A DNA stretch of 47,584 nt, taken from positions 1-47,584 of the forward strand of contig CANPZW010000013.1 in NCBI GenBank assembly GCA_947589385.1, in the 5' to 3' direction. The DNA comes from an uncultured Clostridia bacterium (GTDB lineage Bacteria; Bacillota; Clostridia; Christensenellales; Borkfalkiaceae). The notes beneath the pieces were generated by a model. The model was given only the letters and a program-made list of their open reading frames with translations, ran no database searches and was not told the DNA's origin. Below, in pieces: positions 1-9,539 of the stretch. How positions within the stretch are numbered: the first letter of the stretch is position 1; every line of letters begins with the position of its first letter. A program made the position numbers and the translations under genes.

Positions 1-140
1 GAAAGCGCACGGTCGATATAGGACTTTATCACGTCGATTCCTGCGTGTTCGGCAAATTCCATACATTCGCGGAGTTGTCCCTCGATAGAGGCTTCCGTTT
101 GGTTGTCGCTCGAATAGCGGGCGTAAATCACGGCTTTCAT
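1..140 (-). CDS. Serine site-specific recombinase, N-terminal fragment (runs off window)
   Basis: The first 46 codons are visible. They read as the start of a resolvase/invertase catalytic domain: MKAVIYARYSSDNQ, with the YARYSS motif that holds the nucleophilic serine, followed by a short polar segment and an ECMEFAE-like helix. This is the usual N-terminus of large serine recombinases from Firmicutes mobile elements, which cut and rejoin DNA through a 5'-phosphoserine link. The ATG overlaps the TGA of the upstream YhcG-like gene in an ATGA junction, so the two are probably translationally coupled. Whether the protein is full length cannot be seen. Confidence 0.85.
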   Translation of the reverse strand, partial: MKAVIYARYSSDNQTEASIEGQLRECMEFAEHAGIDVIKSYIDRAL

Positions 141-1141
141 TTGTCGTCATCCTCTGAAATAAGTTCGGTAATTTCACGAAGTTTTGCGGTCAGCAACTTC
201 TTATCGGGCAGTTGCAACGTATAATCCGCCACCATGGCGGGGGAGAGTGAACGGCTCAACGCATATTCCACAACCGCGTCGTCTTTGGATGCGCAAAGGA
301 TAAGACCAACACTCGGATTTTCGTTTTCTTTCTTGACATCGCGGTCGAGTGCTTCCAAATAGAAGTTGAGTTGTCCCAAATGTTCGGGCTTGAATTTCCC
401 GACTTTGAGTTCGACGGCAACGAGACAGGAAAGCGCACGGTTGAAAAAGAGCAAATCGATATAAAAATCGCTGTTTCCGACCTGAACCTTATATTCTTCC
501 CCTACGAAGGAGAAATCCTTGCCGAACTCCAAAATAAATTGCTTTAAATTAGCTATAATTGACTTACGCAAATCCCTTTCCTTATAATCTTCGGGAACAT
601 CGAGAAATTCAAGGACATAAGTGTCCCGCAGACTGCCTATCGCAGGCGTTTGGGCAATCAGCTCCTTATGCTTTGCAGAAGAAATCATTGTCCGCTCAAA
701 CAGCATACTGTCGATTTGCCGTTCGAGTTCCCGCTTCCCGTATCCGTTGGCGATACAAAGTTTCAAATAAAATTCGCGCGCTTCGTCGGTCTTGCATCCT
801 GCCATTATAAGCAAATTGTTCGACCAAGTAATTTCTCTCACCAGCGGTGAGAGTTTTTCATTGCCGCGGTAAGTTTCATAAAACTGCTTCATTCGCCAAA
901 TGTTTTGTGAGGACAGCCCGCTTGTGGAAGGGTATTTCTTTTGCAGAAAATCGGCAAACTCTTTTACCACGCCCTTGCCCCAACCTGCGGACTCCGTTTT
1001 CTCGCTGATATACTTGCCTATTTGCCAATACATCTCAATGAGTTCGGTGTTGACGGCTTTCATTGCGCGACATTTGGCGTTTTCTATGATTTGTATGACA
1101 GCTTCAAAATCATGTTCAAAATTGATAATCTCGTTAGCCAT
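137..1141 (-). CDS. YhcG/DUF1016-family PDDEXK nuclease-like protein
   Basis: 334 aa. The N-terminal half (about residues 10-150) has the DUF1016 pattern with MYWQIGKYI and a SSQNIWRMKQFYE segment. The C-terminal half carries a PD-(D/E)XK-type core: FYIDLLFFNRAL around residues 226-238, then VAVELKVGKFKPEHLGQLNFYL. Members are widespread in mobile elements and restriction islands and are thought to act on DNA; the exact role is not established. It lies between an XRE regulator, which overlaps its start by 8 nt, and a serine recombinase, which overlaps its stop by 4 nt, so the three form one tightly packed minus-strand operon. No damage is seen in the frame. Confidence 0.85.
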   Translation of the reverse strand: MANEIINFEHDFEAVIQIIENAKCRAMKAVNTELIEMYWQIGKYISEKTESAGWGKGVVKEFADFLQKKYPSTSGLSSQNIWRMKQFYETYRGNEKLSPLVREITWSNNLLIMAGCKTDEAREFYLKLCIANGYGKRELERQIDSMLFERTMISSAKHKELIAQTPAIGSLRDTYVLEFLDVPEDYKERDLRKSIIANLKQFILEFGKDFSFVGEEYKVQVGNSDFYIDLLFFNRALSCLVAVELKVGKFKPEHLGQLNFYLEALDRDVKKENENPSVGLILCASKDDAVVEYALSRSLSPAMVADYTLQLPDKKLLTAKLREITELISEDDDK

Positions 1142-1502
1142 TTTGTTCCTCCATAAGATGTAAAAGCGTTTCTTTCAATTTGGCATTTGCGGGCGAGGAC
1201 GGATCGAAGCACATTTCGATGAAGTCCTGCATTTGTTTGTTGTCTTTCCACACTTTGGCTTGGCAATCGTATAACTTCCCCTGCGGGCTATCTGTTCTTC
1301 CAAAGATATAGTCGAGAGATACGTCAAAAAAATCGGCGTATTTCATCAGGACTTGATAGGGCGGGAATGACTGTCCGACTTCATAACGGAAGATTGCCGT
1401 CTGTTGAAAGCCGAGCATGGAGGCAAGTTTGCCCTGTGAGAGTTTTATTCCCTCCCGTAGCTCCCTCATCCTTGTGGCAACAATCGTGGGTTTTACTTTC
1501 AT
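1134..1502 (-). CDS. XRE-family HTH transcriptional regulator
   Basis: 122 aa with the start at MKVKPTIVATRM, chosen because AGAGGTG lies 5-6 nt upstream; a longer frame exists but has no ribosome site. Residues about 8-64 form a Cro/C1-type helix-turn-helix (LREGIKLSQGKLASMLGFQQ, then a YEVG..FP recognition region and a SLDYIFGRTD end, as in small Clostridia repressors). The tail (residues 65-122) is helical and of unknown use. As first gene of the operon with the YhcG nuclease and the recombinase, it is probably the element's own regulator, repressing its promoter and perhaps the divergent defence operon. The targets are inference. Confidence 0.85.
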   Translation of the reverse strand: MKVKPTIVATRMRELREGIKLSQGKLASMLGFQQTAIFRYEVGQSFPPYQVLMKYADFFDVSLDYIFGRTDSPQGKLYDCQAKVWKDNKQMQDFIEMCFDPSSPANAKLKETLLHLMEEQNG

Positions 1503-1531
1503 AAACACCTCTAAATCAATAATCGTATTAA

Positions 1532-1560
1532 AGTATAGCACAAAAATAGATTATAAGCAA
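1532..1560 (-). promoter_or_regulatory. Promoter of the XRE-YhcG-recombinase operon
   Basis: Read on the minus strand: TTGCTT, 17-nt spacer, TATACT, then a leader of about 25 nt with an AGAGGTG ribosome site before the ATG at 1502. Confidence 0.6.
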
Positions 1561-1719
1561 GTGGTTTAATATACATTTCGCGTAAAATGAGAGCAGTTTT
1601 AATATGTATAAGCGGAATTATATGCCTTGCAATTCTACTTGATAGCTGTTATAATAGAAATTGGAAAAATTTTGGAAAAAATTTTTTAATTGTGCTGTTT
1701 TTTGTCATATTTAGTATTG

Positions 1720-1737
1720 TATAATGTTCGCGGAGGC
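1720..1737 (+). promoter_or_regulatory. -10 box and ribosome site ahead of the defence operon
   Basis: A TATAAT at 1720-1725 follows an AT-rich run with no good -35 box, suggesting an activated or repressed promoter. CGGAGG at 1731-1736 is well placed for the microprotein ATG at 1742. Confidence 0.45.
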
Positions 1738-1741
1738 TGAA

Positions 1742-1837
1742 ATGGGCATTTTTGATTGGATTTTCGGCGCGGACGACTCCGAAGAAAGCCAATTTGAAGA
1801 TATGATACTGATGGACATGGACGACGAGGACGAGTAA
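1742..1837 (+). CDS. Acidic 31-residue microprotein heading the defence operon
   Basis: A 31-codon open frame starting MGIFDWIFG after a well-spaced CGGAGG and ending 20 nt before the helicase ATG. After a short hydrophobic, Trp-containing start, it is almost all Asp, Glu and Met: close to half of its residues are acidic and there is no Lys or Arg. The good ribosome site, closeness to a -10 box and unbroken spacing into the operon argue for real translation. No family recognised. Possible roles are a DNA-mimic inhibitor of the nuclease-helicase, a membrane-peripheral peptide, or a leader setting expression of the downstream genes; none is proven. Confidence 0.5.
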   Translation: MGIFDWIFGADDSEESQFEDMILMDMDDEDE

Positions 1838-1857
1838 CTTTTGTTAAGGAGAAATTT

Positions 1858-4800
1858 ATGCCGACGAATGATTTAAAGTTTTTTACGAACGAGCCTGAAA
1901 GAACGCTGTACGACAGGTTCAATAAAATATTAAAGACTAATACTCAATACTTTGATGTGATAGTCGGCTATTTTCGCACGAGCGGATTTTTCAGATTGTG
2001 TGCGGCTATGAAGGATATTGAAAAAATACGCATCCTTGTAGGTCTGAACGTTGACAAAACTACGGTTGAGCTTATCGAGCAGTCCGACACGGATACCATA
2101 GTCATGTCGCAAAAAGAGAGCAAGCAAAAGTACAGCGAGCAAATCGTAAGTGAATTTGAGGATTCCGAAGATAGTCGGGAAGTTGAGGACGGCGTTCGCT
2201 GTTTTGTTGAGTGGCTTAAATCCGGCAAACTTGAATTGCGCATGTACACCGAGCAGCCTATCCACGCCAAAGTTTACATAATGCGCAAAAATCCCGAATT
2301 GTGCGATTACTACGGTAGCGTAATAACGGGGTCAAGCAATTTCTCTTATAGCGGATTGGTTAATAATCTTGAATTTAACGTTGAATTAAAGGACAGTGCG
2401 GACGTACAGTTTGCGTTGAAATGTTTTGAGGAACTCTGGGCAAAGGCTGTTGACATCAGCCAAATAACGCAGGAAACCATTGAAGAAAAAACTTGGATAA
2501 AGGACAATATTACGCCTTACGAGCTTTATTTAAAGACGATATTTGAATATTTCGACGACGAAATCAACGCCGACCAAATCGCCTTTATAAATGATTTGTT
2601 CCCCGAAGGATTTATGAAGTTGCGCTATCAGAGCGAAGCGATAATTCAGGCAAGAAATATTCTCGAAAAATATAACGGCGTGTTTATTTCGGACGTCGTA
2701 GGTTTGGGAAAAACCTATATTTGCGCCTTGCTTGCAAAGAGTTTTAAAAACGCTCGGCATTTAATAATATGTCCTCCTGTCCTTGTAGAATATTGGCAGA
2801 GCGTCTTGGATGATTTTTATGTACATGCTGATGTCTGCTCGCTCGGCAAGCTCGACCATATTCTTGAAAATCTCGAAAAATTAGACAGATACGATTTTGT
2901 GTTTGTTGACGAAGCTCATAGATTCCGCAACGCCAAAACGGAAGGTTACGAAAAGCTCCATCAGATTTGTTACGGCAAAAAGGTTGTGCTTATTTCCGCA
3001 ACGCCTATGAACAACTATGCCAGCGATATTGAAAATCAGATTTACCTGTTTCAATCCAAACATAACAGCAACATTATTCCCAATATCACTAATTTGGAAG
3101 GCTTTTTCTCTCGCCTGCGGACGAAGCTCAATGCTTACGAAAAAGGCACTCCGCAGTATTTCGCGCAGATGAGGAAGAACTCGGAAGAAATTAGGGACAG
3201 GCTGTTGCGCCACGTTATGGTGCGCAGAACGCGCGGAGAAATAAAAGAATATTATTCGGACGATCTGGAACAGCAGGGCTTATCTTTCCCCAAGCTCGGC
3301 AGCCCCGAAAAGGTCATTTACTCGTTTGACAAACAAATCGAAAGCGTATTTAACGAAACGGTCAATGCAATCAAGTCAATATCCTACGCCCGTTATCAGC
3401 CGATATTGTATTTAAAAGACAATAAAAAATATTCCACAATGGTTACGGCTCAAAAGAATATGGGCGGATTTATGAAATCTATTCTCGTAAAGCGTTTGGA
3501 GAGTAGCTTTTATGCGTTCCGCAAAACGCTGGGAAGATTTATCGAATCGCACAAGAAGTTTATTGAAATGTTCAAGGGCGGCGAAGTTTACGTCAGCAAA
3601 AAAGTTGACGTATATGACCTCCTCGACAACGACGACGATTATAAACTTATGCAGCTTGTTGAAAATAACAAGGTGCAGTATTTCAAGAGCGAAGATTTTA
3701 ATGCGTTTTTCTTGCCGAGCATAGAAAAAGATATTGCTTTGTTGGAATACATATATGACCTTTGGGCAGGCGTTACTTCCGACCCGAAGATTGAAGAATT
3801 TATCCGCGAGCTGAAAGAAAAGCCGATTTTGCAGGGCAATAAAAAGATTATTTTTACCGAGTCAAAAGAAACAGCCAACTATATAGGCGAAAAATTAAAA
3901 GAAATTTACGGCGAGCGAGTCGTAGTCTTTTCGGGTGAAAGCTCCGAATATTTAAAACAGGAAATAGAAAACAGTTATAATCCCAAAAACAAATCGAAAG
4001 GACAGGACAAGTACGATATTCTTATAACGACGGACGTGCTTGCGGAAGGTATAAACCTGCACAGATCCAACGTCATTGTAAACTATGATTTGCCGTGGAA
4101 TCCCACAAGGATTATGCAACGTGTCGGGCGTATAAACCGCGTAGGCACGGAGTTTGACCAAATTTATGTGTTTAACTTCTTCCCCACTTCGCAGGCAAAT
4201 GCAGAATTGCCGCTTGAAAATAGGATTATGGAAAAGTTGCAAGCCTTCCACGATATTTTGGGCGAGGATTTTAAATATTTGTCCGACGACGAACAAGTAT
4301 CTTGCCACAAGTTATACGAGTCTTTGACGGGGTCGCTTGACACCGAAGATGAAATCAATCCCGAACTTGCCTATCTTGCTTTGGTAAGAAAAATAAGGGA
4401 TGAAGATACCGATTTGTTTGAAAAAATAAAAAAGCTGCCCCGCAAATGCAAGGCAGGAAAAAAGTCCGGGCGCGTTCCTGAAGCGGCAACTATTTCGTTT
4501 ATCCGCAAGGGCAAGCTAAAAACGTTCTTCAAGGCAGAAGGCAATAACGTTACGGAGTTGACCTTCCTCGAAACAATGCAGTATTTGCAGTGCCCTCCCG
4601 AAGAAAGCGGAATTGCAATTGGCAAAGATTTTTACGACCAACTTGCAAATAACAAGGCGGCTTTCAACAACAAAATCATTGCAGAACAGCTTGAAACCAC
4701 CGAGGGCAAGATTATCAGCGGCAACGATAAAAAAATTCTTACATATCTTAAAGCGTTGCTCTCTTGCAGAAAATTCACCGAAAATCAAGAGCTTATGATT

Positions 4801-5019
4801 GAAAAAATGAAGGTGCTTCTTGAAAACGGCGAGCTTCCGCAGGCACTTACCAAACAAATCGTAGCCGACATTAAAACGTCAAAATCGGAAAACGAAGTCG
4901 AGATTTATCATATTATTCTCGACGGTATTCCCGCCAAATATTTTGAAGGCAGAAAGGGCAAACAGTTCAACCGCAACGGTAAAAAGCAAGTTATTTTGTC
5001 TTGCTATATGGAGGGTTAA
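1858..5019 (+). CDS. PLD-nuclease/SF2 (SNF2-like) helicase, restriction-type
   Basis: 1053 aa, start supported by AAGGAG 6 nt upstream. Residues about 20-200 are a phospholipase-D-type nuclease domain with one HxK...GSSN motif (H136, K138, GSSN 158-161). An ATPase follows: Walker A VGLGKT (about 281-286), DEAH box 351-354, a C-terminal helicase lobe with TDVLAEGINLH near residue 725 and QRVGRINRVG. One HKD motif per chain implies a dimeric nuclease, as in known PLD enzymes. It abuts the methyltransferase gene with no gap, so the pair should act as an ATP-driven restriction and protective methylation system. The architecture recalls NgoAVII-type PLD/helicase enzymes and the SNF2/methylase pair of DISARM class 1, but is not identical to either as far as can be seen. 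Confidence 0.85.
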   Translation: MPTNDLKFFTNEPERTLYDRFNKILKTNTQYFDVIVGYFRTSGFFRLCAAMKDIEKIRILVGLNVDKTTVELIEQSDTDTIVMSQKESKQKYSEQIVSEFEDSEDSREVEDGVRCFVEWLKSGKLELRMYTEQPIHAKVYIMRKNPELCDYYGSVITGSSNFSYSGLVNNLEFNVELKDSADVQFALKCFEELWAKAVDISQITQETIEEKTWIKDNITPYELYLKTIFEYFDDEINADQIAFINDLFPEGFMKLRYQSEAIIQARNILEKYNGVFISDVVGLGKTYICALLAKSFKNARHLIICPPVLVEYWQSVLDDFYVHADVCSLGKLDHILENLEKLDRYDFVFVDEAHRFRNAKTEGYEKLHQICYGKKVVLISATPMNNYASDIENQIYLFQSKHNSNIIPNITNLEGFFSRLRTKLNAYEKGTPQYFAQMRKNSEEIRDRLLRHVMVRRTRGEIKEYYSDDLEQQGLSFPKLGSPEKVIYSFDKQIESVFNETVNAIKSISYARYQPILYLKDNKKYSTMVTAQKNMGGFMKSILVKRLESSFYAFRKTLGRFIESHKKFIEMFKGGEVYVSKKVDVYDLLDNDDDYKLMQLVENNKVQYFKSEDFNAFFLPSIEKDIALLEYIYDLWAGVTSDPKIEEFIRELKEKPILQGNKKIIFTESKETANYIGEKLKEIYGERVVVFSGESSEYLKQEIENSYNPKNKSKGQDKYDILITTDVLAEGINLHRSNVIVNYDLPWNPTRIMQRVGRINRVGTEFDQIYVFNFFPTSQANAELPLENRIMEKLQAFHDILGEDFKYLSDDEQVSCHKLYESLTGSLDTEDEINPELAYLALVRKIRDEDTDLFEKIKKLPRKCKAGKKSGRVPEAATISFIRKGKLKTFFKAEGNNVTELTFLETMQYLQCPPEESGIAIGKDFYDQLANNKAAFNNKIIAEQLETTEGKIISGNDKKILTYLKALLSCRKFTENQELMIEKMKVLLENGELPQALTKQIVADIKTSKSENEVEIYHIILDGIPAKYFEGRKGKQFNRNGKKQVILSCYMEG

Positions 5020-8000
5020 ATGGAATACGCCAACTTACTTACGGAGTGCTTGCAAAGTCCTTTTAATATAGGCAACTATCGCAAGTTTATAGTCAATTTT
5101 CTAAACGGAACCACGCTCCGCGAAATTTCGGGTATGCGTTCCGCAGAGCTTTTTGCCGAATATAGTTTTTACGTCGAGGGCTTTGCGCTTGTAGGTGATT
5201 ACGTTGACCCGAAAGGTAAGCGTGTCGGTATTTTTGCTGTAAAATTAAAACCCGGACGCGATATAGAAAAGGCGCGTAGCAAGCAAAGAAATTTTATCGC
5301 AAGATTGTTGGCAGATTATAATCTGGACGCGGCGTTGGCGGCGTTTTATCTGAACGAAGAAACAAAATGGCGGCTCTCTTTTGTGCGCCTCGATTACGAG
5401 TTTTTAAAGGGCAAAGTTGCAAAAAGCATTACGCCCGCAAAAAGATACTCCTATCTTGTTGGTAAGGACGAGCCTTGCCATACGGCGCAGGAAAGTCTTT
5501 TGCCTATCTTCGAGGCGGAAAATTTCCGCCCCACTATCGACAGCATAGAGCAGGCGTTCAGTATCGAAAAAGTTACAAAACAGTTCTTTGAAAAGTACAA
5601 AGAAAAATATCTGCAATTAAAGGAATACCTCGAAAATACTCCCTGTTTTGTAGAGGAAGCGAATATACGCAAATTCACAACCGAGCAATTTGCCAAAAAG
5701 CTGATGGGGCAAATCGTATTTATGTACTTTTTGCAAAAGAAGGGCTGGCTCGGCGTTAAGGCAATAAAGCAAACTATTACCGCAAGCGAATATAAAAAGC
5801 TGTTTTGGTATAGCGCAAAAACCCGCGAGTTTGCGCCGCGCCTATATACTCAAATAAACGACAATACATACAAACTTAATCAAGCTGTCTTAACGTCGCT
5901 TTCGGACGAAGAAGAAAAACTGATAGCTATGGCAATCAAAGGCGAACCGTGGGGAACAGGCTCTCGGACGTTTATGCGCGACCTCTTTAACTTCGCCATG
6001 AAAAAGAACGCTAACTTTTTTGACGATTTTCTTGAACCGCTCTTTTACGAAGGTATGAACAGGCAACGCGACGCGGACAACTATTTTCCTCATTTACATT
6101 GCAGAATACCCTTCCTCAACGGCGGGCTTTTTGAGGAATTGGGGCACTATGATTGGCGCAATAACGCTTTCAGAATACCCAACGAAATGTTCTCGAATAT
6201 TGCCGAAAAGGGAGCGCGTGAAGCGGACGGAATCCTCGATATTTTCGACCGTTACAACTTCACAATGAACGAGGACGAGCCGCTTGAAAAAGAAGTCGCC
6301 GTCGATCCTGAAATGCTCGGCAAGATTTTTGAAAATCTGCTTGACGTAACCGACAGAAAATCAAAGGGGGCGTTCTATACCCCGCGCGAAATAGTCCACT
6401 ATATGTGTCAAGAGAGTTTAACCAACTATCTTGTCAATACCGTCGGCACTCCTTATGAAGATACCAAAGATTTTGTGCTGTACGGCGAAATAATGAAAGA
6501 TGAGGATTGCAGCCGCGAAGCAATATACGGCTTTTCGGTAATGCAACTGCCGGATAGTATTTACAAAAACCTTAAAGCCATTGACGACGCGCTTGCGGAC
6601 GTCCGTATTGCCGACCCCGCCGTCGGTTCGGGTGCTTTCCCTATGGGTATGCTTTCCGAAATTGTTAAGCTCCGTAATATTATAACGGAATACATGGCGA
6701 GAGATTTAATCAAAAAACCCGAATTTGCTAATTGGAAACACGACCAAAAGGTCTTTTCTATGGTGAATATCGAAAGGTGGAAACTGCGTAATTATCAGAG
6801 AAACGCCTATAAGCTCAAACAAGAAACTATACGCAATTCCATATATGCCGTAGATATAGAGCCTTCGGCTGTTGATATTGCCAAACTGCGCTTGTGGCTG
6901 ACCCTTGTCGTCGAGCAGGAAATAGACCCGAACGATTCCGAAAACGACAGCCCTCTCACCCTTCCCAACCTCGATTGCAATATTATGTGCGGCAACAGCC
7001 TTATTGACGAGTTTGAAGGCATAGATTTGAGCTTTGACAGCGTTTTGTTCGGTAACAACGGACAAGGAACGATTTGGGGCGGCGGCATAGATACCGATTT
7101 GGAACGCCTTTTTGTGGCTGAACACGATTATTTCTACGCCAACACACGCGATAAAAAGATTAAATATGCCGACGCCATAAGCGAAATTAAGGGCAGACTT
7201 ATCAACCTTGCCTTTACTTCCGCAGATACTCAAAAAAGAGAGCGTTTTAACGAGGCGTTATCGTCGGCCTCCACTCCGTTCTTCTTGTGGAAGTTAAATT
7301 TTGCCAAAGTATTCAAAGATAAAGGCGGCTTCGATATAGTAATCGGCAACCCGCCGTATGTGGACTCTGAAACGATGACTCGTAATATGAAAGAAGCACG
7401 AGAAAACTATACTAAGTTATATAAGGTTGCAAAAGGCAATTGGGATTTATTCTTGTTATTTATTGAATTGGGAATTAAGCTGTTAAAGACGAATGGTATA
7501 AACTCCTTTATTTTACCAAATAAACTAATCGCTGCGAATTATGCAAAAGCGACACGAAAACTAATGTCTGAATATGACATTAAGGGAATCCGCGATTATT
7601 CTGACGTCAAGGTTTTCGATGCCGCCGCTGTATACCCTATTGTTTACATTTTAATTAAATCACATGAGCTGAATTTTTCTGTCATAGAAAAAATGCAATC
7701 AGTTGAGGAATGTTTATATAAAAGAACGATAGAACAGACATTATTTAGGAAATCAGCATCTTGGGATCAATTCCTTGTAAACGATGAAAATATTACTAAA
7801 ATTTTATCAAAGATGGATAGTAATGTGCCATTAAGTGAATTTGCGACCGTAAAAGGAGCGGCGACAGTTGATGAGGCGTACACCATTAAGGACAATCTTT
7901 CCGAACAAGAATATAATGAAGAAAAGAACTTTAAGTTTATAAATACAGGAACAATCGACCAATATAAAACAACTTGGGCGACAGATAAAACCACATATAT

Positions 8001-8496
8001 TAAAGGAACATATATCAGACCAACTTTCGATAAACATATTCTTAAAACACAACTCCCCACCCGATATGAGGAATCATGTAAAGAGAAAATCATAGTTGGG
8101 GGAATGTGCAAGGTTTTGGAATGCTATTATGACAAAGGAATGTGCTTGGCGGGGAAAAGCACGGTTATTATATTTGACTCATCTATGCCATTAGCTTGCC
8201 TATTGTCAATATTAAATAGTAAACTTATGAGTTTTTATTATCAAAACCATTTTTCTTCATTATCTTTGGCTGGAGGTTTTTATAGATTTGGCACACCACA
8301 AATTAAACTTCTGCCAATTCCGAACTTACCAGAAGATGTGATTAAACAGCTTGTAAAATTAGCATTTGAAGTAATCGAACAAATGAGTGGCAATAATGCT
8401 TGCAATAAGCAGATTGATGAAATCGACCATATAATTTATAGTTTATATGGCTTAACCCCTGAAGAAATCGCCCTCGTGGAAAATACGGTGAAGTAA
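5020..8496 (+). CDS. Large N6-adenine DNA methyltransferase (Eco57I-like) with C-terminal specificity region
   Basis: 1158 aa. Motif I DPAVGSGAF begins at D532 (SAM binding) and the catalytic motif IV NPPY at N777, the NPPY class that methylates adenine N6. The first ~400 residues are a helical region typical of type IIG/PglX-size enzymes; no PD-(D/E)XK site was recognised, so cleavage probably comes from the partner helicase-nuclease. Residues about 785-1140 form the likely target-recognition region. DNA coding for that part (about 7376-8440) is strikingly more AT-rich than the rest, then the last ~15 codons return to the earlier composition, as expected for a swapped specificity module. GGAGG lies 5 nt before the ATG, next to the preceding stop. 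Confidence 0.85.
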   Translation: MEYANLLTECLQSPFNIGNYRKFIVNFLNGTTLREISGMRSAELFAEYSFYVEGFALVGDYVDPKGKRVGIFAVKLKPGRDIEKARSKQRNFIARLLADYNLDAALAAFYLNEETKWRLSFVRLDYEFLKGKVAKSITPAKRYSYLVGKDEPCHTAQESLLPIFEAENFRPTIDSIEQAFSIEKVTKQFFEKYKEKYLQLKEYLENTPCFVEEANIRKFTTEQFAKKLMGQIVFMYFLQKKGWLGVKAIKQTITASEYKKLFWYSAKTREFAPRLYTQINDNTYKLNQAVLTSLSDEEEKLIAMAIKGEPWGTGSRTFMRDLFNFAMKKNANFFDDFLEPLFYEGMNRQRDADNYFPHLHCRIPFLNGGLFEELGHYDWRNNAFRIPNEMFSNIAEKGAREADGILDIFDRYNFTMNEDEPLEKEVAVDPEMLGKIFENLLDVTDRKSKGAFYTPREIVHYMCQESLTNYLVNTVGTPYEDTKDFVLYGEIMKDEDCSREAIYGFSVMQLPDSIYKNLKAIDDALADVRIADPAVGSGAFPMGMLSEIVKLRNIITEYMARDLIKKPEFANWKHDQKVFSMVNIERWKLRNYQRNAYKLKQETIRNSIYAVDIEPSAVDIAKLRLWLTLVVEQEIDPNDSENDSPLTLPNLDCNIMCGNSLIDEFEGIDLSFDSVLFGNNGQGTIWGGGIDTDLERLFVAEHDYFYANTRDKKIKYADAISEIKGRLINLAFTSADTQKRERFNEALSSASTPFFLWKLNFAKVFKDKGGFDIVIGNPPYVDSETMTRNMKEARENYTKLYKVAKGNWDLFLLFIELGIKLLKTNGINSFILPNKLIAANYAKATRKLMSEYDIKGIRDYSDVKVFDAAAVYPIVYILIKSHELNFSVIEKMQSVEECLYKRTIEQTLFRKSASWDQFLVNDENITKILSKMDSNVPLSEFATVKGAATVDEAYTIKDNLSEQEYNEEKNFKFINTGTIDQYKTTWATDKTTYIKGTYIRPTFDKHILKTQLPTRYEESCKEKIIVGGMCKVLECYYDKGMCLAGKSTVIIFDSSMPLACLLSILNSKLMSFYYQNHFSSLSLAGGFYRFGTPQIKLLPIPNLPEDVIKQLVKLAFEVIEQMSGNNACNKQIDEIDHIIYSLYGLTPEEIALVENTVK

Positions 8497-8515
8497 TTAA
8501 AAGGATTTTGTTATT

Positions 8516-9526
8516 ATGAAGTTAAAGCAGATGATTGGACTCGGCAAATTGTATAAAATGTTCAAAGGCAAAGATTATGATTATGAAGCCTTAAAAAATA
8601 ATGAGATTTTTCTTGCATACCCTTCTACTTTTAATGATCCTTTTGATTGTTTTATAAGTTTTTTAAAGGACGATTTTGAGCGAGAGTTTCTTAAGCTAAA
8701 ACTTCCAAAAGAAAAATATTTGGAGATTCTTCAGAGTGTTAATCAGGTAACTTTTTCGTGGATGAGAATTTTAGAACATAATAAATGCTGTCAACATGTT
8801 AAACCATTTCCTTTTGTTTCAGCGTTGACAAGCCCGGAAACAGATAAACTTGAAAAAGAATGTTGGGATTTATATGACAAATATTATAAAGAACTTTCAA
8901 AGATAAGAAATCAGTATGGCATCGTTTGTTTTACTAAAAATGAACCGGCTAAAAATATGGTAATGTGGGCGCATTATGCAGACAATTATAAAGGCTTTTG
9001 CGCACAGTATGCTTTAAGTAATTCAAGTGATTTGTGTTCCAAACAAAGACGAGACGAATACACTTTTAACCTATTAAAACATATGGGCAAAGTTCATTAT
9101 AGAGATGGTGCAGTAAAAATTGATTGTGAAAAGATATTAAAAATTCCACCTGCAAAATTAGCGACAAATCCTTACATAAAAAATTATATAAAGCGAATTT
9201 TGTTTACAAAGAATAAACAGTGGAATTATGAAAACGAATATAGATTGGTATTAAAAAAGAGTGATTTTAAAATAATAAATGAAACCAGCAATGGGTTTTC
9301 GATAAGATTTCCTTATGTTGAAAAAGTGTATATAGAGCGTGGTGAAAATAAATTATCATTAAAACATAATTCAATAGATGAAATTACTAAAGAACTTGAA
9401 GTCGATTGCGATTTTTTAGTGCCGTCAAATGAATGGATAACTTTAGAAACAGCAGAAACACATAAAAACAGCGATCCTCTCGGACTGAAAGAAGTGCAAA
9501 TAGATTATACTAATATCCCATTTTAA
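8516..9526 (+). CDS. DUF2971 family protein
   Basis: 336 aa. Recognised by family motifs: FLAYPSTFNDPFD (residues about 32-44), IVCFTKNEPAKNMVMWAHYADNYKGFC split across 136-162, and W.YENEYRLV near 240. DUF2971 proteins are cytosolic, have no assigned biochemical activity, and are common next to restriction and other defence genes. This one begins 19 nt after the methyltransferase stop with a weak AAAGGA site, so it is probably an operon member. The gene is AT-rich like the methyltransferase specificity region, suggesting both came from another source. Its role, whether effector, sensor or passenger, is unknown. Confidence 0.75.
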   Translation: MKLKQMIGLGKLYKMFKGKDYDYEALKNNEIFLAYPSTFNDPFDCFISFLKDDFEREFLKLKLPKEKYLEILQSVNQVTFSWMRILEHNKCCQHVKPFPFVSALTSPETDKLEKECWDLYDKYYKELSKIRNQYGIVCFTKNEPAKNMVMWAHYADNYKGFCAQYALSNSSDLCSKQRRDEYTFNLLKHMGKVHYRDGAVKIDCEKILKIPPAKLATNPYIKNYIKRILFTKNKQWNYENEYRLVLKKSDFKIINETSNGFSIRFPYVEKVYIERGENKLSLKHNSIDEITKELEVDCDFLVPSNEWITLETAETHKNSDPLGLKEVQIDYTNIPF

Positions 9527-9539
9527 TGGAGAAAAAAAT

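Noticed and set aside
1858-8496. Classing the helicase/methylase pair as DISARM or BREX
   Set aside because: No drmA, drmB or drmC, and no pglZ, brxC or brxL genes are present; only a general likeness of the helicase and methylase remains.
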